This document shows, one piece after another, positions 23,641 to 35,742 of a DNA stretch of 64,000 bases; position 1 is the stretch's first letter, and every line of letters starts with the position of its first letter. The position numbers were made by a program, and so were the translations under genes. The notes below the pieces were generated by a model, which ran no database searches, had not been told where the DNA came from, and was given only the letters and a program-made list of their open reading frames with translations. Source of the DNA: Flaveria trinervia (Eukaryota; Streptophyta; Magnoliopsida; Asterales; Asteraceae); assembly GCA_025506515.1 (NCBI GenBank), contig CM046454.1, positions 61,784,478 to 61,848,477 on the forward strand. The letters are read 5' to 3'.

Positions 23641-23699
23641 TAAACCAATACGAATCATGAAAGTTGTACCCGAGTTTGACAACATCCTTCTTGTTTCTC

Positions 23700-24287
23700 A
23701 CTCTTTGAGATAGGTTGGACAATTCCTTTCCCAATGTCCTATCTCACCACACTCAAAGCATGGATCGTTCTCTGTTACCTTAGGCTTCTTAAGCTTAGGC
23801 TTTGTAGGTTTCTCTTTAGCCTTTCCTTTCCCCTTTACTTTGATGTACCCCTTTCTTTTGCAACATTTGCTTTGGGATCGGGGTATGGCCTTTTCTTGTT
23901 GCCTCCCTCATTGATTGAGAGAACATGTAGAACCTTTCTACCCATTCTTGCCTCGGTTGTTTTGAGCATTGCATGAAGCTCACCAATGCTCTTGTCCCAC
24001 CCCGTTCATATTTTAATTCATTATGAACGTCTCAAACTTTCGGTTAGGCCATTAAGGATCAAATCCGTGGCCAGCTCCTTTGAGACGGGACAATTAAGTC
24101 TCTCGAGGCGATCAACGTGGCTTTTCATCTTAAGAACATAAGATGATACCGATTGGGTTTCTTCCATGCACACGCATGAAGCGCTCGAACCATTTCGAAG
24201 CACTCTACCCTAGCTTGTTGAAGGAACATTTCCTTCAATTGGGTAATCATGTCATATGCCCCATGATGCTTCAAGTCCTTTTGGAGT
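23700..24287 (-). pseudogene. Copia gag, C-terminal part
   Basis: After solo LTR B the gag continues with LQKDLKHHGAYDMITQLKEM (from 24287), then SVSSYVLKMKSHVDRLERLN in another frame (24021-24203). This is the UBN2/capsid-type domain. A single zinc knuckle CFECGEIGHWERNC (CX2CX4HX4C) is readable near 23720-23765. At least two frameshifts occur. The N-terminal part is at 49003-49231. Confidence 0.85.
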
Positions 24288-24960
24288 TGTAACATCTTGT
24301 AATTTTAGGTTAATTTAAAGTTAGCTTTGTTAAATTCTTTTATGGGTTAGTTGTGTCATTCATGAGACTTATGGGTTACTTATGCCTTAATTGGTCTTTT
24401 AATCATTTAAACTTGAAAGATTATAATTATTAAGTAACTATAACTAATATAATGATTTTAATAAATGAAATATTAACAATAAAAATTATAGTAATAATAA
24501 ACAATAATAATAATAACAATAATAATAATTTATTAGGTATGGTAAACTTAAAATGGTTGAAACTTAAGAGGGAATAAAGTTTAAGGGGGTTTATTGTTAA
24601 TTTATAAACTTTAATATAAAAGTTTGGGCATAAAATAATAACAAGTTAAACTACAAGGGCCAAAATGTAACTTTAAAAGTTACAACCCAACCCCCGCCCT
24701 CTTTTAAACCCGTGAATCCGGCGAGACCTCCGGCCATCCTCCGGCCGAGCTCCGGCGGCTTCAAATTACCCGTTTTACTTCAAATCTTAACCCAAAACCG
24801 ACCCAAATCGTTACTTTTGCACGTTTCGAACTTAAATGCTTGATTTAATTGGGTTAAATCGTCGGTTATTACTCGAATCATCGAGTAATCGAAACCATCA
24901 AACGCAAAGAACCGTTCGAACGTTTAAGGCTAATAATAATCGAATTAACTAAACCTAACG

Positions 24961-26787
24961 TGTAACACCCGAATATTTATATTTTGATGCCGGTGTGAAG
25001 AAAGAAAAGAAAATAAAGTCCAAAAGCGAGGGACCAAACTCGCCAACGAAGAAAAGTTGAGAATGTGGTGATATATGTAGGGAGGGCAGCCCACTCTCCC
25101 CACACTCACATTTCAGCTTATAAAGAGAAGAAGAGAGAAAAGAAGAGAGAAAAAGAGGAAAAGTGCCGGTTCGGGTCGGTTAGGGTCGCCAAAATTGTCG
25201 CGAAGCAAGCTGAATCGAAGCTCTTGTCGTGTGCTCGTTTAGGTGAGTTCTAGGACCCCTCTTTACATTTTTGAATGATTTTGGGGCTGGAACACATCTG
25301 AAAACCCTTTTTCGCGTTTTTAGGTGAAAACCGTATGTATGCGTGTATCTATGTGTAGACCCGTTGGGGCTTGATTTCTTGCTTGATTGTGCTTGAATAA
25401 TGTTATGGTATGCATCCCTAAGGTTTAGGATGGTCGATTTAGGCTTAAAATGGGTTAGATGAGTTTGGAGGCCAAAAACCCTCGGCTGCAGTCGGGTGAA
25501 CTGCATTCTGCATCAGTTAGGGCTAGGCGACCGACTGGAGGCCAAATGGAGGCCATACGGCCGATTAGGGTGCGATTGGGGTCCATTCGCACGACTAAAG
25601 GACCATTCGAACGACTGAAGGTCCAGTCGCATAGATGTTCATCCGCATTGTCCATTCGCACGAATTGATGTTCATTCGCATAGGTGTTCATCTGCATTAG
25701 TTCATTCGCATGATGTTCAGTCGCATGGAGGCAATGCGACTGAAGGGTGTCCATACGCCCGAATAGGGCTGTTGAACCCGAGGAAGGTGTAGATTGACTT
25801 CTGACTTTCGGGGGAAAGTGCAGATGTAAGTTTTGATGTAAAGGTTCCCATAAGAGTTTTTAAGATGACGATCGAGGTCTTAGAAAGCATGTTGGGCATG
25901 ATGAGGGTGATGATGTTGCATGTTGTGTATGTATGATGTCGTCCTGTATGATGTGATGTTGATGCATGTTAATGTTCCTTAGTATGATGTTTAATATCTT
26001 TCCTATGGCTTTACCTGTTATGATGAATGAACGAAGTATTATATAACGTAAGTGAAAGATAAAGAAAGAGGAACATGATGAATGAATGCATGTATTAATG
26101 AACGAATGAAACGTCTTGCACACATCGGATACCGGGTCCTTCTTGGTGATTGACCTGAATGTAGAACCTCTACCGCTCACCCCTAGTACTGTGGCATACG
26201 TTAGCTGTTCATTCGTTGACTTCGGCCCAGTAGCTAAGACTGATGGTTACTCCTAGTACCGTGGCATACGTTTAGCTGTTCATTTGTTGACTTCGGCCCG
26301 GTAGCTACGACTAACCGGGGTGTAGCACATGGTATTAGTATGGATGATGTCCGATGCGCAAGTAAGGTAATGAAAGAACGAATGAACGAATGAAGAAGAT
26401 AATAATGATATTATCTATGTGTACGTACGATGTGTGATCATGTAAAAGTAACGAACGGTTTATATGAAAGTAAAGTATGTTTTATTTATAAAACTAGAAC
26501 TCACTCAGCAATGCTGACTTTGATGTGTTTCAGTTGGCAGGTAATGATTGCTGAGGATGGCACGGGCGACTACTCAGCTCTTTTGGGATGGCATTCTTTG
26601 ATTAATGTTTTGCACTGTAATGCGAACAAACTATTTTTGTAATGAATGTTGTATAGTTTGCAAAAGCATTTACATGGAAATGAAAGTTTGTTTTAGTTTT
26701 CCGCTGCGATTTAAGAAATACAAATGTAATTATACGTTTGTGTGCGATGAGAACCCAGCTGTAGGCGTCCGGGAACGGGGCCTTACA
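24961..26787 (+). repeat. E array LTR1
   Basis: TGTAACACCCG to GGGGCCTTACA, 1,827 bp. It contains a TATA-like box at 25118, a block of CATTCGCA/CGACTGAAGG repeats at about 25569-25766, a roughly 70-bp direct duplication at 26182-26311 (CCTAGTACYGTGGCATACG with TTGACTTCGGCCC) and the stem-loop CAGC-AAT-GCTG at 26516-26526. It shares variants such as CATTCGAACGACTGAAGG with LTR2. Confidence 0.93.
25118..25125 (+). promoter_or_regulatory. TATA-like box in the E LTR
   Basis: TTATAAAG occurs about 160 bases into the LTR, just before a purine-rich GAGAAGAAGAGAG leader. The same octamer is at 31935-31942, 38747-38754 and 45538-45545 in the other LTRs. This is the usual position of an LTR promoter; activity is not shown. 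Confidence 0.5.
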
Positions 26788-26789
26788 AG

Positions 26790-26803
26790 TTGGTATCAGA
26801 GCC
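26790..26803 (+). other. Primer binding site of E internal 1
   Basis: TTGGTATCAGAGCC, complementary to initiator-Met tRNA, lies two bases after LTR1. Confidence 0.9.
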
Positions 26804-27134
26804 AAATTTAAGTGAAATGGGTAAATTTTCAAAATAAACCTAATCTTAAACTGAGAATGGGACAGAAAGGGAATGGGATGCCAATCTGAGTAGTTGCGTG
26901 CCATCAGGTATTTTCGTAAAGTTAACCGGTTTTATGTGCGCATGGTATGTGTTATGTGTTGTATGCAGATTTAAATACTGATGTAGTCAGGACAGGTAAT
27001 ACTGGGGGTATGAAGAGTAAAGTAAGTGGCTAATCACAATGGCCACTGTAATTAGGGACTTACTTTACTTGACATAAACTGAGTTGTTTCCTTGAATGAC
27101 CGTGTTGGTGTTTGAATCTTTCAGTGTGCGTGTG

Positions 27135-28762
27135 ATGGCCGGAGGTAGATCTTCGAAAGCTTCTAGGGGTGGAGGTCACGGTGTTGAACCGCGACCTAAG
27201 AGAGGGAGACCCAGAGTTGAGAGGGTGGTTCATGAAGAACCAGAGACCCCTCATCCGGAGGGTGGCGACGAAAGCATCAATCTGAGAGCCTCAGTAAAGG
27301 AGGCTGTTGTAGAAGAAGTCCATCAGGTCATGCAGACAATCTTACCGTCTGTGGTGACTGAAGTTGTTAAGGCTGTACGAGAAGGGGAAAGAAAAGAAAG
27401 AAACAGATCCTCTGGAGGACGGGAACAGCCAGAGCCGGAAACGGTTCTGTCTGATGATGAAGAGGAAGAAGAAGAGCCTGTGCCAGAGGCAGTGCGAGGA
27501 TGTAACTACGGGGCATTTATGAGATGCAAGCCCCCTACTTTTGATGGAAATGGCACCGCTGCAGCCGCTCACCGGTGGGTGAGGGAAATGGAAGCTGTTC
27601 TCGATATCAGCGAGTGCCGAGAGGACCAAAAGGTGAAGTTTGCTACCCACTCTTTGTGGATTCAGCTCTGTGCTGGTGGGACAACATTGTCCAAGCTGAG
27701 GGTAGTAGGGCCATTGGGAAAATGAAATGGCCTGAGCTGAGAAGGTTGGTGATTGAGGAATTTTGTCCTCATCGGGAAATGGACAAGTTGGAAAGGGAGT
27801 TTCTGCAGTTGGAGGCTGGAACCATGACACACCAGCAGTATACCACCAAGTTAATGAAATGGCACGGCTTGTGCCTGATCAGGTGACGCCTCTGTCTCGG
27901 AAAATCAAGAGGTACATTCAGGGTTTACCGGTGGATGTTCGCCGGCATATGATCGCGCCCGGCCAAGCACGTTTAGGTCGGCAGTTGATTTGGCAGGGAG
28001 GCTGTATGACGAGCGGGGGGGTGTGACTGACGCGAGTAAGAAGGGTGGTGGTGATCGGAACTGGAACGGGAAACGGGTTGGTGGGGTGATGCCCCGATGG
28101 GTAACAAAAAGGCATGGGTGGATGAACGCCGTGTGGTCACATCAAGTGCGGGGTCGAAAAGGTGTGGCAAGTGTGGAAGGGAGCACAGCGGGAAATGTAG
28201 GTTTGGGTCAAACTTGTGCTTCAAGTGTGGGAAGACAGGGCATATGGCGAAGGATTGCATGTCGGGCAAATGTTTTAACTGTGGGGAAACTGGTCATATG
28301 AGCAGAGATTGTAAGAAGTCGAGGACTGAGGGTTCAGGGGTGAAGAAGACGGGAAGTGATGGGCCGAGGGCGAGCGCCAGAGCGTTTACCATGACACAGG
28401 AGGAGGCTAGGACGGACCCTGACGTTGTGTCCGGTACGTTTCTAGTGAACCAGACTTTAGCTTCTGTGTTATTTGATTCTGGTGCTAGTAGGAGTTTTAT
28501 TTCTGCTACTTTTTGTGCTAAGCTGCCTGTTAGTAGTAGACGTGTTGATGTGCCCTTTGATGTAGAAACTGCCATAGGTAAGTCTACCAGGATTTCTGAG
28601 ATGATAGAGAATTATGATGTGGAACTTGAGGGTCATAAGTTTCCTGTTAGACCGTTCGTGATGACCTTGGGTGGTTTTGATTTGGTCTTGGGGTGGATTG
28701 GTTGGCGGATTCGAGGCGAACATTGTGTGTCGCAAGAAGATGGTTCGGTTGACAGCGCCTGA
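27135..28762 (+). pseudogene. E copy 1 gag and protease
   Basis: I chose ATG at 27135 (MAGGRSSKASRGGG) because all three copies and element D share it. Gag runs through an acidic patch (DDEEEEEEPVPE near 27448-27485) and a capsid-like region to two intact zinc knuckles, CFKCGKTGHMAKDC (28217-28258) and CFNCGETGHMSRDC (28271-28312). The protease follows, with LFDSGASRSFIS (DSG active site near 28472). The frame changes near 27653 (T run one base short relative to copy 3), near 27850, near 28000 and near 28690. Most breaks are single-base indels at short runs. Product: capsid/nucleocapsid and the enzyme that cleaves the polyprotein. Confidence 0.9.
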
Positions 28763-28863
28763 CGGAAGTTTGGTAACGGTTTATGGTGATCGGGTTACTA
28801 CGATCCGAAGGTGATCTCAATGGCGGTGGCGGGAAAGTGTATGAGGCGTGGATGTAGCGCTAC

Positions 28864-30241
28864 TTGGCTTATGTAAAGGATGTGGATACACCAACACCAC
28901 AACTAGCTGATGTACCAGTTGTGTGTGACTTTCCAGACGTGTTCCCAGAAGACTTATCAGGAGTGCCACCTGACAGAGAGATTGAATTTCATATTGATCT
29001 GATACCGGGTGCCCAACCTGTTGCCAAGGCACCATATCGGTTGGCTCCAACCGAGATAAAAGAGTTGATGGAGCAGTTGCGAGAGCTGGTTGATAAGGGG
29101 TTCATTAGACCGAGTATCTCTCCTTGGGGTGCTCCGGTCCTATTTGTAAAGAAGAAAGATGGTAGTATGAGGATGTGCATTGACTATCGCGAACTGAACA
29201 AGTTGACAGTGAAGAACCGCTACCCCTTACCGAGGATAGATGATTTGTTCGACCAGCTTCAGGGTGCTAGTTGGTTCTCGAGAATAGATCTTCGGTCTGG
29301 CTATCATCAGTTGAAGGTAAAGGAACACGATATCCCTAAAACAGCTTTCCGCACGCGCTATGGTCATTACGAGTTTCTTGTCATGTCCTTTGGTTTGACC
29401 AACGCGCCAGCTGCTTTTATGGATCTGATGAACCGTGTGTGTCGGCCTATGTTGGATAAATCGGTGATTGTGTTTATTGATGATATCCTGATTTATTCGA
29501 AGAGCAAGATTGAGCATGCCGGTCACATTCGAGAGGTTCTGGAGACGTTGAGAAGGGAGAAATTGTATGCTAAATTCTCCAAGTGCGCGTTTTGGTTGCG
29601 CGAAGTTCAGTTTTTGGGTCATGTGGTGAATCCTGATGGGATTATGGTGGACCGGCGAAGGTGGAGGCGGTTATGCAATGGAGGTCACCAAAGACGCCAT
29701 CCGAGATCCGTAGTTTCTTGGGCTTGGCGGGCTACTATAGAAGATTCATCCAAAACTTCTCTAAGATTGCTTCTCCACTAACTAAGTTGACCCGAAAGGA
29801 TGTGAAGTTTGTATGGGGTCAAGCTCAAGAGAAGGCGTTCGAAGAGCTGAAGGCAAGACTGACTCAAGCTCCTGTTCTGTCATTACCCGATGGAAGCGAA
29901 GATCTTGTGGTTTATTCGGATGCTTCCTACTCAGGGTTGGGGTGTGTGTTAATGCAGAGAGGGAAGGTTATAGCTATGCATCCCGACAATTGAAAGTCCA
30001 TGAGGTTAATTATCCCACTCATGACTTGGAGCTAGCAACCGTGGTCTTTGCACTAAAGATTTGGAGGCACTATCTCTACGGGACAAAATGCACCATATTC
30101 ACCGATCATAAGAGCTTGAAGTACTTCTTCGAGCAAAAGGATCTGAACATGAGGCAGAGGAGATGGTTGGAACTTATAAAGGATTATGATTGCGAGATCC
30201 ATTACATCCAGGCAAAGCTAATGTGGTGGCGGATGCCTTAG
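28864..30241 (+). pseudogene. E copy 1 reverse transcriptase and RNase H
   Basis: The frame 28864-29781 carries a nearly full RT: linker DVFPEDLSGVPPDREIEF, WGAPVLFVKKKDGSMRMCID, FSRIDLRSGYHQ (first Asp), FGLTNAPAAFMDLMN and FIDDILIYS (catalytic DD, 29469-29490). A frameshift near 29655 moves to 29661-29993 (FLGLAGYYRRFI, and VVYSDASYSGLG with the RNase H first Asp), and another near 29975 moves to 29813-30241 (SRQLKVHEVNY region, YLYGTKCTIFTDHKSLKYFF). A break near 30210 removes the HPGKANVVADALSR motif from frame. RT is the best preserved domain of this copy. Confidence 0.92.
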
Positions 30242-31762
30242 TCGAAAGGAAAGGCCCGAACCGATTCGGGTGAAAGCTTATCAATTAATCATGACCTCCA
30301 ATGTGATGAATCAAGTTAAGGAGTTTCAAGATGAGGCATTAAAAGAAGATCACCTTAACTCGGAAGAATGAGAGGTCTGGTTGGGGAATGGGGTGAAAAC
30401 ACACTCGGTGTTAGAACTCGATTCGGTCGTGTGTGGATTCCTCGTTTTGGGGATCTACGGGTGAAGATAACGGATGAAGCCCACAAGACTCGATACTCCA
30501 TTCATCCTGGTGCCACAAAAATGTACCATGACATGAAGAAAGATTATTGGTGGCCGGGTATGAAGCGTGACGTGGTGGAGTATGTGAGTAAGTGCCTTAC
30601 TTGCTTACAGGTGAAGGCAGAGCATCAAAAGCCGTATGGGAAGAACAACCTTTGGATATACCAGAATGGAAGTGGGAGCACATCACCATGGACTTCATTA
30701 CGAAGCTGCCACATACCCCGAAAGGGTATGATGCCATATGGGTGATAGTTGATCGTCTGACGAAGAGCGCTCATTTTCTACCGATCCGCGAGACGTATTC
30801 ATCTGAGAGGTTGGCTGATCTGTTCATCAAGCAAATTGTAGCTCGTCATGGTGTGCCGGTGTCTATTGTGTCTGATCGTGACACTCGGGTTACATCTAAA
30901 TTTTGGAAGAAATTCCACGACGCTATAGGGACGAGGTTACATATTAGCACGGCTTATCATCCCCAGACTGATGGTCAGTCAGAAAGGACCATTCAGACAC
31001 TGGAAGACATGCTTCGGGCGTGTGTGATCGATTTTGGTGGAAGTTGGGATGACCACTTACTGTTAGCCGCGAATTCTCATACAACAACAACTATCATGCC
31101 AGTATTGGTATGCCACCATATGAGATGCTATACGGTAGGAGATGCAGAACACCCGTTTGTTGGGGTGATATGGTCAGAAGGAATTGGGGAGCGTCGAGGT
31201 AATCGAGGCTACGATAGAGAAGCTTGAAAAGATTAAAGCCTTCATGAAGGCAGCCAAAGATAGACAGAAGTCGTATGCCGATAAGCGACGTAGGCCAATT
31301 GAGTCCAAGTGGGTGACGGGTTATGTTGAAGGTCTCGCCTTGGAAGGGTATTATCAGATTCAGAAAGCGGGGCAAGTTGAGCCAAGATATATAGGCCCTT
31401 TCCGAATCATTTCTCGAGTAGGGGAGGTGGCCTATAGATTGGAGTTGCCAGATGAGTTGAGTGGGATTCACCCGACATTCCATGTATCTCATTAAGAAAT
31501 AGTATAGCTGGTGATAGACATGATTGTTGACATGATTGTTCCATTGGAGATATCGAAGTAGATGAACGGCTCAATTATGTGGAGCAACCAGTGGCAATCA
31601 TCGATCGTAAAGAAAAGAGGCTAAGGAATAAAGTGGTTCCTCTTGTGCGTGTACAGGAAGCACAGGAAGGGATTCGAGTCAACGTGGGAGACTGAGGAAG
31701 AAATGAGACAGCATTATCCACGTTTGTTCGACGAAAAAGGTGTGGGGACGAAACCTATTTAA
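30242..31762 (+). pseudogene. E copy 1 integrase with chromodomain
   Basis: Open pieces at 30368-30745, 30592-31227 and 31184-31495 encode the HHCC zinc-binding region (HKTRYSIHPGATKMYHDMKK; CLTCLQVKAEHQ), the DDE core (MDFITKLP and VIVDRLTKSAHFLPI, SIVSDRDTR, then DGQSERTIQTLEDMLRA with the Glu) and the C-terminal part ending RLELPDELSGIHPTFHVSH. TAA at 31494-31496 truncates it. Chromodomain bases continue out of frame to about 31735. Relative to copies 2 and 3 the usual stop after the FDE codons is lost by a short deletion near 31736. Confidence 0.9.
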
Positions 31763-31774
31763 GGGGGGTGGACT
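31754..31774 (+). other. Polypurine tract of E internal 1
   Basis: TTTAAGGGGGGTGGACT directly before LTR2. Equivalent tracts are listed for internals 2 and 3. Confidence 0.88.
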
Positions 31775-33611
31775 TGTAACACCCGAATATTTATTATTTT
31801 GAAGCCGGTGAAGAAGAAAAGAAAATAAAGTCCAAAAGTCGAGGGACCAAACTCGCCAACGAAGAAAAGTTGGAGAAATGTGGTGATATATGTAGGGAGA
31901 GGGCAGCCCACTCTCCCCACACTCACATTTCAGCTTATAAAGAGAAGAAGAGAGAAAGAAGAAGAGAAAAAGAGGAAATGTGCCGGTTCGGGTCGGTTCT
32001 GGTCGCCAAAATTGTCGCGAAGCAAGCCGAATCGAAGCTCTTGTCGTTGTGCTCGTTTAGGTGAGTTCTAGGACCCCTCTTTTACATGTTTTGAATGATT
32101 GGGGGGGTGGAACACATCTGAAAACCCTTTTTCGCGTTTTGGGGTGAAAACCCGTATGTATGTGTAGGACCCGTTGGGGCTTGATTTCTTGCTTGGTTGT
32201 GCTTGAATAATGTTATGGTATGCATCCCTAAGGTTTAGGATGGTCGATTTTGGCTTAAAATGGGTTTAGATGAGTTTGGAGGCTGAAAACCCTCGGCTGC
32301 AGTCGGGTTGAACTGCATTCTGCATCAGTTAGGGCTAGGCGACCGACTGGAGGCCAAATGGAGGCCATACGGCCGATATGCGAGGGTGCGATTGGGGTCC
32401 ATTCGCACGACTAAAGGACCATTCGAACGACTGAAGGTCCAGTCGCATAGATGTTCATCCGCATTGTCCATTCGCACGAATGGATGTTCATTCGCATAGG
32501 TGTTCATCTGCATTAGTTCATTCGCATGATGTTCAGTCGCATGGAGGCAATGCGACTGAAGGGTGTCCATACGCCCGAATAGGGCTGTTGAACCGAGGAA
32601 GGTGTAGATTGACTTCTGACTTTCGGGGGAAAGTGCAGATGTAAGTTTTGATGTAAAGGTTCCCATAAGAGTTTTTAAGATGACGATCGAGGTCTTAGAA
32701 AGCATGTTGGGCATGATGAGGGTGATGATGATGTTGCATGTTGTGTATGTATGATGTTGTCCTGTATGATGTGATGTTGATGCATGTTAATGTTCCTTAG
32801 TATGTGTTTAATATCTTTCCTATGGCTTTACTGTTATGATGAATGAACGAAGTATTATATAACGTAAGTGAAAGATAAAGAAAGAGGAACATGATGAATG
32901 AATGCATGTATTAATGAACGAATGAAACGTCTTGCACACATCGGATACCGGGTCCTTCTTGGTGATTGACCCTGAATGTAGAACCTCTACCGCTCACCCC
33001 TAGTACTGTGGCATACGTTTAGCTGTTCATTCGTTGACTTCGGCCCAGTAGCTAAGACTGATGGTTACTCCTAGTACCGTGGCATACGTTTAGCTGTTCA
33101 TTTGTTGACTTCGGCCCGGTAGCTACGACTAACCGGGGTGTAGCACATGGTATTGGTATGGATGATGTCCGATGCGCAAGTAAGGTAATGAAAGAACGAA
33201 TGAACGAATGAAGAAGATAATAATGATATTATCTATGTGTACGTACGATGTGTGATCATGTAAAAGTAACGAACGGTTTTATATGAAAGTAAAGTATGTT
33301 TTATTTATAAAACTAGAACTCACTCAGCAACGCTGACTTTGATGTGTTTCCAGTTGGCAGGTAATGATTGCTGAGGATGGCACGGGCGACTACTCAGCTC
33401 TTTTGGGATGGCATTCTTTGATTAATGTTTTTGCACTGTAATGCGAACAAACTATTTTTGTAATGAATGTTGTATTAGTTTGCAAAAGCATTTACATGGA
33501 AATGAAAGTTTGTTTTAGTTTTCCGCTGCGATTTAAGAAATACAAATGTAATTATACGTTTTGTGTGCGATGAGAACCCAGCTGTAGGCGTCCCGGGAAC
33601 GGGGCCTTACA
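31775..33611 (+). repeat. E array LTR2 (shared between copies 1 and 2)
   Basis: 1,837 bp, TGTAACACCCG to GGGGCCTTACA. It serves as the 3' LTR of internal 1 and the 5' LTR of internal 2. Its repeat block is at about 32383-32582. It shares the GAGGCCAAATGGAGG and CATTCGAACGACTG variants with LTR1, against GAGGCCGAATGGAGG and CATTCGCACGACTG in LTR3 and LTR4. Confidence 0.93.
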
Positions 33612-33613
33612 AG

Positions 33614-33627
33614 TTGGTATCAGAGCC
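33614..33627 (+). other. Primer binding site of E internal 2
   Basis: TTGGTATCAGAGCC two bases after LTR2, initiator-Met type. Confidence 0.9.
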
Positions 33628-33959
33628 AAATTTAAGTGAAATGGGTAAATTTTCAAAATAAACCTAATCTTAAACTGAGAATGGGACGGAAAGGGAATGG
33701 GATGCCAATCTGAGTAGTTGCGTGCCATCAGGTATTTTCGTAAAGTTAACCGGTTTTATGTGCGCATGGTATGTGTTATGTGTTGTATGCAGATTTAAAT
33801 ACTGATGTAGTCAGGACAGGTAATACTTGGGGTATGAAGAGTAAAGTAAGTGGCTAATCACAACTGGCCACTGTAATTAGGGACTTACTTTACTTGACAT
33901 AAACTGAGTTGTTTCCTTGAATGACCGTGTTGGTGTTTGAATCTTTCAGTGTGCGTGTG

Positions 33960-35573
33960 ATGGCCGGAGGTAGATCTTCGAAAGCTTCTAGGGGTGGAGG
34001 TCACGGTGTTGAACCGCGACCTAAGAGAGGGAGACCCAGAGTTGAGAGGGTGGTTCATGAAGAACCAGAGACCCCTCATCCGGAGGGTGGCGACGAAAGC
34101 GCCAATGAGAGCCTCAGTAAAGGAGGCTGTTGTAGAAGAAGTCCATCAGGTCATGCAGACAATCTTACCGTCTGTGGTGACTGAAGTTATTAAGGCTGTA
34201 CGAGAAGGGGAAAGAAAAGAAAGAAACAGATCCTCTGGAGGACGGGAACAGCCAGAGCCGGAAACGGTTCTGTCTGATGATGAAGAGGAAGAAGAAGAGC
34301 CTGTGCCAGAGGCAGTGCGAGGATGTAACTACGGGGCATTATGAGATGCAAGCCCCCTACTTTTGATGGAACGGCACCGCTGCAGCGCTCACCGGTGGGT
34401 GAGGGAAATGGAAGCTGTTCTCGATATCAGCGAGTGCCGAGAGGACCAAAAGGTGAAGTTTGCTACCCACCTTTTGTGGATTCAGCTCTGTGCTGGTGGG
34501 ACAACATTGTCCAAGCTGAGGGTAGTAGGGCCATGGGAAAATGAAATGGCCTGAGCTGAGAAGGTTGGTGATTGAGGAATTTTGTCCTCATCGGGAAATG
34601 GACAAGTTGGAAAGGGAGTTTCTGCAGTTGGAGGCTGGAACCATGACACACCAGCAGTATACCACCAAGTTTAATGAAATGGCACGGCTTGTGCCTGATC
34701 AGGTGACGCCTCTGTCTCGGAAAATCAAGAGGTACATTCAGGGTTTACCGGTGGATGTTCGCCGGCATATGATCGCCGCCCGGCAAGCACGTTTAGGTCG
34801 GCAGTTGATTTGGCAGGGAGGCTGTATGACGAGCGGGAGGTGGTGGTGACTGAAGCGAGTAAGAAGGGTGGTGGTGATCGGAACTGGAACGGGAAACGGG
34901 TTGGTCGGGGTGATGCCCGATGGGTAACAAAAAGGCACGGGTGGATGAACGCCGTGTGGTCACATCAAGTGCGGGGTCGAAAAGGTGTGGCAAGTGTGGA
35001 AGGGAGCACAGGGGGAATGTAGGTTGGGTCAAACTTGTGCTTCAAGTGTGGGAAGACAGGGCATATGGCGAAGGATTGCATGTCGGGCAAATGTTTTAAC
35101 TGTGGGGAAACTGGTCATATGAGCAGAGATTGTAAGAAGTCGAGGACTGAGGGTTCAGGGGTGAAGAAGACGGGAAGTGATGGAGAGGGCGAGCGCCAGG
35201 AGCGTTCACCATGACACAGGAGGAGGCTAGGACGGACCCTGACGTTGTGTCCGGTACGTTTCTAGTGAACCAGACTTTAGCTTCTGTGTTATTTGATTCT
35301 GGTGCTAGTAGGAGTTTTATTTCTGCTGCTTTCTGTGCTAAGCTGCCTGTTAGTAGTAGACGTGTTGATGCGCCCTTTGATGTAGAAACTGCCATAGGTA
35401 AGTCTACCAGGATTTCTGAGATGATAGAGAATTGTGATGTGGAACTTGAGGGTCATAAGTTTCCTGTTAGACCGTTCGTGATGACCTTGGGTGGTTTCGA
35501 TTTGGTTCTTGGGATGGATTGGTTGGCGGATTCGAGGGCGAACATTGTGTGTCGCAAGAAGATGGTTCGGTGA
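33960..35573 (+). pseudogene. E copy 2 gag and protease
   Basis: ATG at 33960 gives the shared MAGGRSSKASRGGG start. Near 34105 the sequence lacks a few bases (GCCAATGAGAGCC against CATCAATCTGAGAGCC in copy 1), and a one-base change near 34340 (GGGGCATTATGAG against GGGGCATTTATGAG) shifts the frame again. The capsid part is open at 34541-34849. The zinc knuckle CFNCGETGHMSRDC is encoded near 35093-35134. The protease frame 35211-35573 has LFDSGASRSFIS and LGMDWLAD and ends in TGA after VCRKKMVR because one T is missing. Private substitutions, such as GCGCCC at 35371 and AATTGTGATG at 35430, mark copy 2. Confidence 0.9.
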
Positions 35574-35742
35574 CAGCGCCTGACGGAAGTTTGGTAACGG
35601 TTTATGGTGATCGGGTTACTACGATTCCGAAGGTGATCTCAATGGCGGTGGCGGGAAAGTGTATGAGGCGTGGATGTAGCGCCTACTTGGCTTATGTAAA
35701 GGATGTGGATACACCAACACCACAACTAGCTGATGTACCGGT

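Noticed and set aside
26182..26311. A separate tandem-repeat element inside the E LTR
   Set aside because: The roughly 70-bp duplication occurs at the same place in all four LTRs, so it is an inherited LTR feature.
27342..27830. 162-codon minus-strand frame opposite E gag
   Set aside because: It is the shadow of the gag coding strand; the plus strand carries clear gag motifs, and the equivalent frames in copies 2 and 3 are broken differently.
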